From positions 1 to 64,000 of the forward strand of contig JAAYDR010000045.1 in the NCBI GenBank assembly GCA_012729115.1: DNA of 64,000 bases. The letters run 5' to 3'. Positions 51,810-60,016 of the stretch are shown one piece after another (position 1 is the stretch's first letter; the number at the start of each line of letters is the position of its first letter). The notes under the pieces are model-generated. The model was not told the origin of the DNA. It searched no databases and saw only the letters and a list, made by a program, of their open reading frames with translations. The translations under genes were made by a program, and so were the position numbers. Source of the DNA: Clostridiales bacterium. GTDB lineage: Bacteria > Bacillota > Clostridia > Christensenellales > Aristaeellaceae.

Positions 51810-53333
51810 ATGCAGCATCCCCCAAAGGTCAACAAGGCAAAGGATAGGCCAAGCTCCTACAGGCACCGGCGCAGGTTAATCCTGCTGGGTATTGCCATAG
51901 CAGTTTCCCTGACTTTCGTGCTTTTGCTGCCCCAGGTGAAGCGGCTCTTTCCCCCGCCCAGGCCTGCTGACATAGGCCATGGGCGAAATTTTGAAGTTTT
52001 GGACAAGGTGGACCCGGCCGGGCTGGCAAGCATTACCGTCACCCATTTGAGCGGAGAAACCTATACATTGCGCCATCAGGAGGGACGGCTGCTGCTGGAG
52101 CGGCCGGGTCAGAATCCGGCTGCCATCCAGGAGGTCCTGGCGGAGAAGATCATAGCCGCCACTACCTCCATCACTGTTGAGGATACCGTCACCATGGACG
52201 AGCAGGAGGTCCGGGAGCATCTGGGAGACATGGGTCTTGATCCGCCGCAAATTCAGGTGCTGGCGCTCTATCAGGATGGGCGCAAGGACGGCTTTTCTCT
52301 GGGGTGGATGGTGCCGGAAACGGGATACTACTACTTTCGCTGGTCTGGGGACCCGGGCGTTTATATGTGCGACGAGGGGGTCTACAATAGTTTTGAGTAT
52401 ACGGCCCAGATGTTGCTGCCGGTACCTCAGCTCCAGTTGGAGAAAACCCTGATCAACCGAATCAGCCTGAGCCTGAAGGGACAGGAAGCCCTGGAGGTGG
52501 TCTTTGCCACGGATTCTCAGGGATACCAAACCGCCACCCTTCAAAAACCCTTTGCGTATCCTTTGGATCAGGACATCGCCCAGGGGCTGCTCACTGCTGC
52601 AGCCCAACTTCGCCTGGGCACCCGCAGGGATGACATCAATGGGGAGAACAGCGGGCAGTATGGTTTTGACGATCCTATCGCGCAGATTGAAATTTTTCAA
52701 CAGGAGGGCGTTGTCCAGCAGGCGGAGATGGACGGAACCCTTGCTTCGCAAAGCATACCGGAGCAGACATTGCGCCTTACTCTGGGGGAAAAGGTGGGTG
52801 ACTTCTTCTATACCTGCCGGTATGAGGGAGCGTATTATAATGTGAGCAGTCTGCTTGCCGGCGCGTTTTTGGAGGTCACTGCCGAGGAGATTGTGACCAA
52901 GCAGCCGGCTGATTTGGGGGATCGCGAGATCGCATCCATTTCCATCCAAATGGAGGTCCGGGTGCTGGAGCTTCGAAAGACCAGGACAGAACAAGTGCTT
53001 CCCAACAATCAGCTTGCCACCGATGCCTCCGGAAACCCCATCTATGATGTGCATGCCACCCTCAACGGGGAGGTTATTGCTGTGGAAACTTTTGACACCC
53101 TGGTGGAACGGCTTAAATCCCTTCAGGTTTCCGGCCAGGTCGGCCGTGAGTTTTTAACCGGGACGGGAACGCCTCGCTGGCAACTCAGCCTGACCACCCA
53201 GGGGGGCACCACGCGCACCATGTCCGCCTATCCCATGGATGCCTTCTTTGATGCCATTGCCGTGGACGGTGTGGTGAGGTACTCTTTGCATGGAGAAGCC
53301 CTTCAGATCGCCTTGGCGGACCTGGTGGAATGA
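51810..53333 (+). CDS. DUF4340 domain protein
   Basis: 507 residues with one N-terminal TM segment (about 27-47: LILLGIAIAVSLTFVLLLPQ) and a long extracytoplasmic region of tandem DUF4340-type beta domains. Visible phrases are FEVLDKVDPAGLASITVTHL, SITVEDTVTMDEQEVREHLG, YYYFRWSGDPGVYMCDE and VGDFFYTCRYEGAYYNVSSL. DUF4340 genes regularly accompany GldG-type transporters. It follows the GldG-like gene by 36 bases with AAGGAGG upstream. Function unknown; it may be the lipid- or wall-facing part of the complex. Confidence 0.85.
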   Translation: MQHPPKVNKAKDRPSSYRHRRRLILLGIAIAVSLTFVLLLPQVKRLFPPPRPADIGHGRNFEVLDKVDPAGLASITVTHLSGETYTLRHQEGRLLLERPGQNPAAIQEVLAEKIIAATTSITVEDTVTMDEQEVREHLGDMGLDPPQIQVLALYQDGRKDGFSLGWMVPETGYYYFRWSGDPGVYMCDEGVYNSFEYTAQMLLPVPQLQLEKTLINRISLSLKGQEALEVVFATDSQGYQTATLQKPFAYPLDQDIAQGLLTAAAQLRLGTRRDDINGENSGQYGFDDPIAQIEIFQQEGVVQQAEMDGTLASQSIPEQTLRLTLGEKVGDFFYTCRYEGAYYNVSSLLAGAFLEVTAEEIVTKQPADLGDREIASISIQMEVRVLELRKTRTEQVLPNNQLATDASGNPIYDVHATLNGEVIAVETFDTLVERLKSLQVSGQVGREFLTGTGTPRWQLSLTTQGGTTRTMSAYPMDAFFDAIAVDGVVRYSLHGEALQIALADLVE

Positions 53334-53382
53334 AGGGGAGGAGCCCTGGGAGAGCTCCATTAAGAAAAACCGTAAAAAGGGC

Positions 53383-53411
53383 TTGAAATTTACCCGGAGC
53401 TCTGTTATACT
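53383..53411 (+). promoter_or_regulatory. promoter of the tRNA-Arg gene
   Basis: TTGAAA (53383-53388), 17 bases, TATACT (53406-53411) with extended TG. Forty bases before the tRNA. Confidence 0.7.
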
Positions 53412-53450
53412 AATTAAGCTGATTTTGGAAGGTTGTCCAAGATCGCATGG

Positions 53451-53527
53451 GGGCTCGTAGCTCAGCTGGATAGAGTGTTTGACTACGAATCAAAAGGTCG
53501 TGGGTTCGAATCCCGCCGGGCTCACCA
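53451..53527 (+). tRNA. tRNA-Arg (anticodon ACG)
   Basis: A 77-base cloverleaf with encoded CCA. The acceptor stem is GGGCTCG (53451-53457) with CGGGCTC (53517-53523), including two G-U pairs. The D-stem is GCTC/GAGT. The anticodon stem TTTGA/TCAAA has loop CTACGAA, anticodon ACG at 53485-53487. The T-arm contains GGTTCGAATCC. It reads CGU/CGC/CGA codons after A34 deamination. Confidence 0.97.
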
Positions 53528-53532
53528 AAGAG

Positions 53533-53573
53533 AAAGCCTTGTATCATAAGCGATACAGGGCTTTTTCTTTTTG
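53533..53573 (+). terminator. terminator after tRNA-Arg
   Basis: AAAGCCTTGTATC (53533-53545) and GATACAGGGCTTT (about 53552-53564) form a 13-pair stem with one G-T, followed by TTCTTTTTG. Confidence 0.85.
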
Positions 53574-53643
53574 TAGAAAGGTCGGGCCACATGCCCGTTT
53601 GGGTACTGTTTGGGAACTGAATGCTCAGAGGAGGCCTTCTGCG

Positions 53644-54015
53644 CTATTCAAAATGCGTATGCTTTGTGATCCACTTTTTGAGTTTGATATTAAGCCAAAA
53701 GCCATAGATCCCGGCGGTGATTATCGTCAGCAGGAGCCATTTGATCCAGTTTCCGAAAAGTTGCACTGCTGTACCATCAAAGGATAGCCTGCGGCCATCG
53801 ATGACAGTATGGCGCGTCTCCCAGGCATATATTTTGCAGATTGCCCATGGATAGCATATACCCAGAGTCATCACCGTGATGAACATTCCGAGAAGCCGCC
53901 AGCCAATCAGTTGCAGGAGTCCGCTGTCAAAGTATGACCGGTCCGTATCAACGGCATAATCGTAATTCATTATAACAGGTGCAGATTGCTGAGGATGGTA
54001 TTCTTGATTATCCAA
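53644..54015 (-). CDS. small DUF898 (YjgN-like) membrane protein
   Basis: 123 residues. A polar N-terminus (MDNQEYHPQQSAPVIMNYDY) is followed by two TM segments: IGWRLLGMFITVMTLGICYP, with the YPWAICKIYAWETRHTVIDG loop, and WLLLTIITAGIYGFWLNIKL, the DUF898-type ending. Unknown function. It stands alone between the tRNA and the sugar transporter operon. Composition is more A+T rich than upstream DNA. Confidence 0.78.
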   Translation of the reverse strand: MDNQEYHPQQSAPVIMNYDYAVDTDRSYFDSGLLQLIGWRLLGMFITVMTLGICYPWAICKIYAWETRHTVIDGRRLSFDGTAVQLFGNWIKWLLLTIITAGIYGFWLNIKLKKWITKHTHFE

Positions 54016-54085
54016 ACCAGATCACCTTTCTTATTTTTCTTTTGTTTATTGACAATTATATCGTTTCTCATGAATACTTGCAACA

Positions 54086-54121
54086 TAAAAACCCCGGCAG
54101 GCGCAACGCTGGCGCGGTTTT
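54086..54121 (-). terminator. possible terminator of the LplABC-like operon
   Basis: On the minus strand AAAACCGCGCC and GGCAGGGG-type arms form an imperfect G+C-rich stem-loop followed by TTTTTATG, 107 bases after the last permease gene. The stem contains mismatches, so this is tentative. The rest of 54016-54227 shows nothing else. Confidence 0.4.
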
Positions 54122-54227
54122 ATTGGGTCATGCAACGGGTGGACGTGGTCGGCTGTACAAGGAAGACATAAGAATACTTGCAGTCACAGAGGGGAAAAAC
54201 GGCATGGCTATTCGCCACTGAATATGG

Positions 54228-55139
54228 TTACGCCTTAATCGCTCCAATCATGATCCCCTTGACGAAATAACGCTGCAAAAATGGAAACACACACATTATA
54301 GGCGCTATGGTCACAATAACGGCGCCCATCTTGATGCCTGTGGAGAATGTTGACTGTGCCATGGCGGAGTGGGAAGCCATCATTGTTTTTTCTGCACTGG
54401 CCTCCAATACCATGTTGCGCAACACAAGCTGCAACGGAATCATGTTGTTTTTGCGAATAAAGATCATGGCGTTGAACCACTCATTCCACCGGTCTACACT
54501 ATAAAACAGAATCATGGTGGCGATAATCGGCATAGACAGCGGCAGTACGATTTGCGCCAGAATCCGCCATTCGTTGGCACCGTCCAGGCGGGCTGACTCC
54601 AGCAGCGAATCGGGAATCGTTAAAAAGTAGCTGCGCATAATGATCATGTAGAAATTGTTGACACCATATGCCAGTATGACCGACCATATTTTGTTCGTTA
54701 ATTTCAGTTCAAGCATCAACAGGTATAAGGGCACAATTCCGCCGTTAAAGAGCATGGTGAACAAAATGGCGTACAGGAAAAACTTTTGCAACGGGTAAGC
54801 AGGCCTGCTCAACGCATAGGCAACACTGGTACTCAAAAACATGTTGAGCGGAACGCCCAAAACCAATATCGTCAGTGTCGTGCGATACCCGGTCCATATT
54901 CTTCCGTCTTGAAACAGCGTTTTGTAGTTTTCAAGGGTAGGATTGGCAGGAAAAAGCATGAGCGGCGAATCCATGTATTCCTTGGGTGTTGAAAAGGAAG
55001 CAGCAAGCACATTGATAAAGGGCAGAATGATGACCAGTGTCCAAAGCAGCAATATCGCCAGCAGGATGGTATCCATGAGTTGAAAACGGTTGCGCATGGT
55101 CCTGCGCTGCAGCGTCTTTGTTTTCGAGGTACCAATCAT
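54228..55139 (-). CDS. carbohydrate ABC transporter permease, LplC-like
   Basis: 303 residues, six TM helices, and the EAA loop ESARLDGANEWRILAQIVLP of binding-protein-dependent importers. The YPLQKFFLYAILFTMLFNGG and GIVPLYLLMLELKLTN phrases and the MIGAIKA ending are typical of the LplC/YtcP subgroup. It shares one base with the stop of the upstream permease. Works with the LplB-like permease and the solute-binding protein; an ATPase must come from elsewhere. Confidence 0.93.
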   Translation of the reverse strand: MIGTSKTKTLQRRTMRNRFQLMDTILLAILLLWTLVIILPFINVLAASFSTPKEYMDSPLMLFPANPTLENYKTLFQDGRIWTGYRTTLTILVLGVPLNMFLSTSVAYALSRPAYPLQKFFLYAILFTMLFNGGIVPLYLLMLELKLTNKIWSVILAYGVNNFYMIIMRSYFLTIPDSLLESARLDGANEWRILAQIVLPLSMPIIATMILFYSVDRWNEWFNAMIFIRKNNMIPLQLVLRNMVLEASAEKTMMASHSAMAQSTFSTGIKMGAVIVTIAPIMCVFPFLQRYFVKGIMIGAIKA

Positions 55140-56071
55140 TAAAACAGCCCCTCCCCACCCATGAGCTTTGCCAGCCGGTCTGCACCAAGCAGCAATAGAA
55201 AGTTGATTAACGACTTAAACAGGCTGATGGATGCAGAAAATGAAAAGTCAGAAGCAGATTGAAACGTAACGCGGTAGATATACATGTCCAGCGTCTCTGC
55301 GACTTTGATGGTGGCCGGATTGCTCAGGTTGAATATTTGCTCAAAACCTGTGGTCATGATGAAGCCAACCTGCAGGATGAGCATAACAATAGCGGTATTG
55401 CGAATGCCGGGAAGGGTGACGTGGAGTATTCTTTGCATGCGTGATGCACCATCTATCTCCGCTGCCTCATACTGTTCCTGATCAATACCGGCAATGGATG
55501 CCATATAGATAATCGCTGTCCAACCGGCAGTTTTCCAAATGGAAGTGATGTACACCAGCGGCTGGAAGTACCCTTGGGTGCCCAGAAAGTTGACCGCTTC
55601 GCCCCCCCAAAGCCGTATGAACGAGTTAACAAGCCCGTTGTGGCTCAGAACATTGATCATGATACTGGACACAACAATCCAGGATAGAAAGTGTGGGAAC
55701 GTGAAAATTGATTGAATGATCTTTTTGGAGCGGCCGATCCGTACCTCATTAATGGCCAGCGCCAATAGAATTGGAACAGGAAATTCACAGATAAACCGGC
55801 CGGCATTGATCCATAATGTTCGGAAAAGGGAGGCGATGAAGGCGGGATCCCGAAACACGTATTCATAATTCAGCAAGCCAACCCAGGGGCTGCCAAAGAT
55901 GCCCAGCTTTGCTTTGTATGTTTTAAATGCCAGGGAAAGCCCCATAATGGGAATGTAGGCAAAAATCACGTACCAGGCCATACCGGGCAGAAGTAAAAAA
56001 TACACCTGCTTGTTTATCTTCATGCCGGACCAGATGCCTCTGAGCCGGGATTTCTTTGCCTTATTCTCCAC
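55139..56071 (-). CDS. carbohydrate ABC transporter permease, LplB-like
   Basis: 310 residues from a GTG start at 56071 (AAGGAG 13 bases upstream, rather far). YFLLLPGMAWYVIFAYIPIM and GLSLAFKTYKAKLGIFGSPW are diagnostic of the LplB/YteP group. The EAA loop is EAAEIDGASRMQRILHVTLP. Six TM helices. Coupled to the LplC-like gene and preceded by a stable stem-loop after the binding-protein gene. Confidence 0.93.
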   Translation of the reverse strand: MENKAKKSRLRGIWSGMKINKQVYFLLLPGMAWYVIFAYIPIMGLSLAFKTYKAKLGIFGSPWVGLLNYEYVFRDPAFIASLFRTLWINAGRFICEFPVPILLALAINEVRIGRSKKIIQSIFTFPHFLSWIVVSSIMINVLSHNGLVNSFIRLWGGEAVNFLGTQGYFQPLVYITSIWKTAGWTAIIYMASIAGIDQEQYEAAEIDGASRMQRILHVTLPGIRNTAIVMLILQVGFIMTTGFEQIFNLSNPATIKVAETLDMYIYRVTFQSASDFSFSASISLFKSLINFLLLLGADRLAKLMGGEGLF

Positions 56072-56118
56072 TGGAAAGCTTCATCTCCTTTGCCTGCAAA
56101 CGGCAGAAAATCTTTAAA

Positions 56119-56182
56119 GAGAACCGGGGCGGCGCCAGCCGGTGTTTCATCACCGAGCATTGGCACAACTACCCCGGTTCTC
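56119..56182 (-). other. intercistronic stem-loop between binding protein and permease genes
   Basis: GAGAACCGGGG (56119-56129) and CCCCGGTTCTC (56172-56182) form an 11-bp perfect stem enclosing an inner CGGTG/CACCG hairpin. No T-run follows on the minus strand (TTTAAAGATTTT is mixed). Such structures usually protect the binding-protein mRNA or partly terminate transcription, which keeps the binding protein in excess. Confidence 0.65.
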
Positions 56183-56210
56183 CTGCCAGGTGGCTGCAAA
56201 TACCTAGGGT

Positions 56211-57806
56211 CTATTCTGCCTTGGCATTGAGTTCATCCAGAACCGGCTGAACCAACGGCATCTGGGAATCAATCCAGGCTCGCCATAGCTCTTCGAGATT
56301 TTCCACGCTTGTCGCGGAAGTTACAAGATTGGCAAACTCCGTCTTGTAATCAAAGGCGATCTTGCGCCGTGCCGGTGAGTCGTGGGTGTATACTGTCCAG
56401 TCCACCTTGGTAAAGGTTTCCGGCGTTCCCATTTCGACACGGTTGGCATACAGATTCTTGGAAAGCTCACGATAGTAAGGCAATACATTGGGGTTGTCAA
56501 AGCTGAAATCATCCCAAAGCTTCAGGTTGAGCATGAAGTAACCGCCAATGCCAGGATACTTGCCGTTGGTGCCTTCCAGCGGCATTCCGGGAGGCAGCAG
56601 GTTGACCATTTCCCCGTTTTCGATCTTGTAGTCTTCGCCTTCAAAACCGGCGACCTCAACCAGGAAACCTTCCGGTGTGCAGGCATAATCGATCCAATCC
56701 ATCAGGCGTTCAAACTTCGCGTCTTCAATGCTGGGGGAGAAGCAAAGGGCACCCCAGAAGTTGATCAGGTCGCGTTGATGGTAATGGCCGTCTTCGCCCA
56801 GTACGTTGGCTACATGGACACTCTTTACGGGATCCAGACCAAGGCTCTGGCCGAATCTGGCCTCCAGGTCCAGCTGCATACCGGTGCTGGTGCCTCCCAT
56901 GTAAGTAGCGCCGGCAACGCCAGAGATACGGAACATGTCAAAGTCTTCTTCATTTTTGATGCTGTAGAATTCAGGGCTGAGCAAGCCTTCTTTATAGGCC
57001 TGATAGTAGAGTTTCAAGCCTTCCAGGGTATCGTCGCTGGCAAAGCCCCACTTGTACTGGCCGTCCGTATCCTTGTAGAAGGTATCATAGTCGGTACTGT
57101 TGTGGTATATGAATGTGCGCATGGCATACTCGGGCTTCATTGCCAGGGGTACCAAATTGTTGCCAAGTTTGCCGGGATCTTTTTCCTTGATCAGGCGCGC
57201 GTATTCCATCAACTCGCTGATTTTGTATGCGTCTTTGATGGGAAAGCCTACGGCCTCAGCCCAATCCTTGCGAATGTGGATGCTCATGTGGTTGGGCAGC
57301 GGATCACCTGGCAGATTTACATCAAAACGTGCTCTGGGCAGGAAATATACGCCGCCAAAGGCTTTTTCCAATTGCGGTCCGAGCGTTGTCTTGTCAAATA
57401 CAGCAGCGGCATTTGGCCAGCGCTCGCGCCAGTCATCGGGCATCCTCTTGAGCAGGCCCTGTTCCGCAAAGCTGGCGGCATCCGGATAGGTGGATGTTCC
57501 GAAATTGAACACGGCTACATCTGGCATATCCTGTGCGCTGATCCAGATACGCAGCATTTCATTCCAGTTGTCCCACGTGAGGCCGGCGATTTCAACATCC
57601 ACGTTGTAGCGGTCGGTCCAAAACTTTACATACTTATCGCCGGCTGTGTAATCATACCCTTCGATCGGGGCCACATTGGCGATGGATACAGTCATCCTTT
57701 GTGAATAGTCAGGGGCAGACGCCAGAGCAGTGCCGATAGGAGCCATCATGGCAAGCATCATGATGACTGCCATCATCAGGGGAAACCAGATTCGCGTTTT
57801 CCTCAT
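56211..57806 (-). CDS. extracellular solute-binding protein (LplA/LipO-like)
   Basis: 531 residues with a signal peptide (WFPLMMAVIMMLAMMAPIGT, cut likely at ALA-SAP). There is no lipobox Cys, unusual for a Gram-positive binding protein of this group. The mature protein has the family 1 pattern: VSIANVAPIEGYDYTAGDKY, DMPDVAVFNFGTSTYPDAAS, HIRKDWAEAVGFP, GFASDDTLEGLKLYYQAYKE, and DWIDYACTPEGFL. It is first in the operon with the two permeases. Ligand unknown; LplA-type proteins bind oligosaccharides. AAAGGAGAG precedes the ATG. Confidence 0.92.
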   Translation of the reverse strand: MRKTRIWFPLMMAVIMMLAMMAPIGTALASAPDYSQRMTVSIANVAPIEGYDYTAGDKYVKFWTDRYNVDVEIAGLTWDNWNEMLRIWISAQDMPDVAVFNFGTSTYPDAASFAEQGLLKRMPDDWRERWPNAAAVFDKTTLGPQLEKAFGGVYFLPRARFDVNLPGDPLPNHMSIHIRKDWAEAVGFPIKDAYKISELMEYARLIKEKDPGKLGNNLVPLAMKPEYAMRTFIYHNSTDYDTFYKDTDGQYKWGFASDDTLEGLKLYYQAYKEGLLSPEFYSIKNEEDFDMFRISGVAGATYMGGTSTGMQLDLEARFGQSLGLDPVKSVHVANVLGEDGHYHQRDLINFWGALCFSPSIEDAKFERLMDWIDYACTPEGFLVEVAGFEGEDYKIENGEMVNLLPPGMPLEGTNGKYPGIGGYFMLNLKLWDDFSFDNPNVLPYYRELSKNLYANRVEMGTPETFTKVDWTVYTHDSPARRKIAFDYKTEFANLVTSATSVENLEELWRAWIDSQMPLVQPVLDELNAKAE

Positions 57807-57968
57807 GGTCAGCTCTCCTTTTCATCATTATCTTGAAGAGAATTACACTCTCTTACCAGAACATATTCAACATAAAGGGATTCTGGGTTCATACGTAAAT
57901 AAAACCAATAATCGAACCCACAAGCAGGACTGGCAAAGTGTATGAACGTGCAATATTTTTATTCCTTT

Positions 57969-57996
57969 ATTATAAGCGGTTGTACAAAATAATCAA
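57969..57996 (-). promoter_or_regulatory. promoter of the LplABC-like operon
   Basis: Minus strand: TTGATT (complement of 57991-57996), 16 bases, TATAAT (complement of 57969-57974). The predicted leader is about 155 bases long, and the gap 57807-58058 is A+T rich with no other gene. Confidence 0.65.
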
Positions 57997-58058
57997 TGAT
58001 ACATCTGCCGATGTTTGTGACTATTCTTATGATTCAGATCAGGGCTCGCACATTCCAG

Positions 58059-58853
58059 CTAGTTGTTCCTGTTTTGTTGAAGGCTATGGTTCTCATCCTT
58101 CAATGGTTGAATTTTCAAGCGGTATCCTTGGGGTGTTGTGCCGGTTATCTTCCTAAACTGCCTGTAAAAATGTTCGGCGCTCCGATAACCGCATCGTGTT
58201 ACAATTTCATTAATGCTGAATGTACTGTTTTGAAGGTATTCTATTGCCAATGTAATGCGGCTGACAATCACGTCCTTTATGCAAGATATACCGAAAGTAT
58301 TTCTGTAGGTGCTCTCCAAATATCCAGCACTTATGTTCAGCATACATGCCATTTGCTTGATTGACCACGGTTCATACGGCCGCATATAGATTTCCTTTTT
58401 CAGATCATGAATCTTTTTACAAAGATGCGTTTTTGGCTTGATATCGGTCATTTGAGACAATCTGGAAAACAGCACCCGCATCAGCCTGTCCATATTGATT
58501 TCTCTTAACATGCAGCCGCTGCTATATTCCGCAGCCAGAAGATACAACAGGCTGTGGTAATAATCCGGATCCGGGAGGGTGACAGGCAAGCCGAATGGCA
58601 GGGTACAGCCGGCAATATGGGCTTCATCTGTGGTAAAGCAAATATAGTCAAGGGGGAGTGTTTCATCGCAAGGATGAAAGGTGACAGTTTGCTTTGGCTG
58701 ATATAAAACAATACAATTTGGAGGATAGTCAACATCAGTGCCATTGATGAAAAACGTGCAGTGTGCTCTTGTCCGCATGAGAAGCCAGCCATTAGGACAG
58801 GCAAAGTCCGGTTTGCCTGCATATTCCAATGCCACATGCTCGACTTGCAGCAT
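58059..58853 (-). CDS. AraC family transcriptional regulator
   Basis: 264 residues from ATG 58853, chosen because GGAGG lies 8 bases upstream; ATG 58868 has no such site. The N-terminal cupin-like sensor domain (GWLLMRTRAHCTFFINGTDV, YQPKQTVTFHPCDE) is followed by a C-terminal double HTH (SIKQMACMLNISAGYLESTY, then FSINEIVTRCGYRSAEHFYR and QFRKITGTTPQGYR). It lies just upstream of the LplA-like gene on the same strand and probably activates that transporter operon. Confidence 0.92.
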   Translation of the reverse strand: MLQVEHVALEYAGKPDFACPNGWLLMRTRAHCTFFINGTDVDYPPNCIVLYQPKQTVTFHPCDETLPLDYICFTTDEAHIAGCTLPFGLPVTLPDPDYYHSLLYLLAAEYSSGCMLREINMDRLMRVLFSRLSQMTDIKPKTHLCKKIHDLKKEIYMRPYEPWSIKQMACMLNISAGYLESTYRNTFGISCIKDVIVSRITLAIEYLQNSTFSINEIVTRCGYRSAEHFYRQFRKITGTTPQGYRLKIQPLKDENHSLQQNRNN

Positions 58854-58972
58854 ATGCTGTTCCTCCATGGGCTTGAAGGCCCGTTGTTAACCTGCCATAA
58901 GTCAGTCAGTTATCCTGCTCCCATTCAGGTCATAAAGAAGGGAAATGCTCAGATCCGGATTTCCAATAAATA

Positions 58973-59992
58973 TCATTTTCTCAAAGAGGCAGTCGTTCCG
59001 CGGCATACAAGCGTTGGTATCGTAATGTATGTCTGGATCTGCGTTGCCGGATGTTTCAGCTTCTGTAAAACGAGACGGCCTGCTTCCTGCCCCATATCAT
59101 ACATGTTGATGTCCACAACTGTCATGGGCGGTTCTGTGAACATGGAGAAAGGGTAGGTGTCAAATGTGATGAGGGCCATATCCTCAGGGACATGTATGCC
59201 TTTTGCCTGCAGTGCCTGCATAAGCCCCAGGGCAATCGGATTATTGGCGCAGATCACTGCTTGCGGACGCGGGTTCATGCGCATTAGTTTTTTCATTGCA
59301 CGGGCTCCGTCCGCTAATGTAGACTGACTCTGCAGCACTCGATCGTGGGGAAGGTTTAAACCATTTTCCTGCAGCGATTGCCGGACACCGTGCAGTCTGC
59401 GCCAGGAAATCATATCTTCAGCTCGTCCGCCAATATATGCAAAATCTGTATAGCCCTGTTCTAAGAGATGACGCGCAGCCAACTCGCCGGAAAGACAGTT
59501 GTCCGTGTCTATCCAACACAGACGGTTATTGAAATTGGGTTTGCCGATCACAATGTGCGGTATGTTTTCCTTGCTGATCAAAGCCGACAGTCTTTTGGAC
59601 ATCACGGACATGTGAAATACAAATCCATCAACCATATGCTGCAGCCATGCCTGTTCTACAAATGAAATGGATTGCTTGTCGTCCTGATGCTTCATGACCA
59701 TTGCGTAGCCTTTTTTATCCAATGTATGCTGTACACCGCGCATAATTTCAAACAGGTGTGGATTGACAAAGGCTGCATCAAAAGGGAAGTCCGCCAGAAA
59801 AGCAATCTGATAGGTCGCGCGGGTTGCAAAATTTCGCGCACGGGCGTTGGGCTGATATCCCAATGCATCGGCAGCCTGCTTCACTCTGCACTTTGTTTCT
59901 TCGGATACAACCCCTGAATTGTTGAGCGCTTTTGAGACAGTCGATCGCGATACGCCTGCCTTGATCGCGACATCACGGATGGTCGATGACAT
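58973..59992 (-). CDS. LacI family transcriptional regulator
   Basis: 339 residues. The HTH with hinge is TIRDVAIKAGVSRSTVSKAL and NNSGVVSEETKCRVKQAADA, then LGYQPNARARNFATRATYQI. The periplasmic-binding-protein-like domain has DGFVFHMSVMSKRL, IPHIVIGKPNFNN, YIGGRAEDMISWRRLHGVRQ, AVICANNPIALGLMQALQAK and ITFDTYPFSMFTEPPMTVVD. GGGAGG lies 8 bases before ATG. It follows the GH13 gene by 24 bases and probably represses the mal-like operon. Confidence 0.94.
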   Translation of the reverse strand: MSSTIRDVAIKAGVSRSTVSKALNNSGVVSEETKCRVKQAADALGYQPNARARNFATRATYQIAFLADFPFDAAFVNPHLFEIMRGVQHTLDKKGYAMVMKHQDDKQSISFVEQAWLQHMVDGFVFHMSVMSKRLSALISKENIPHIVIGKPNFNNRLCWIDTDNCLSGELAARHLLEQGYTDFAYIGGRAEDMISWRRLHGVRQSLQENGLNLPHDRVLQSQSTLADGARAMKKLMRMNPRPQAVICANNPIALGLMQALQAKGIHVPEDMALITFDTYPFSMFTEPPMTVVDINMYDMGQEAGRLVLQKLKHPATQIQTYITIPTLVCRGTTASLRK

Positions 59993-60016
59993 GCTTAGCC
60001 CCTCCCGGAGGCTTTC

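Noticed and set aside
53451-54300. Phage or integrative element attached at tRNA-Arg
   Set aside because: No integrase, recombinase or repeat of the tRNA 3' end was found downstream within the window.
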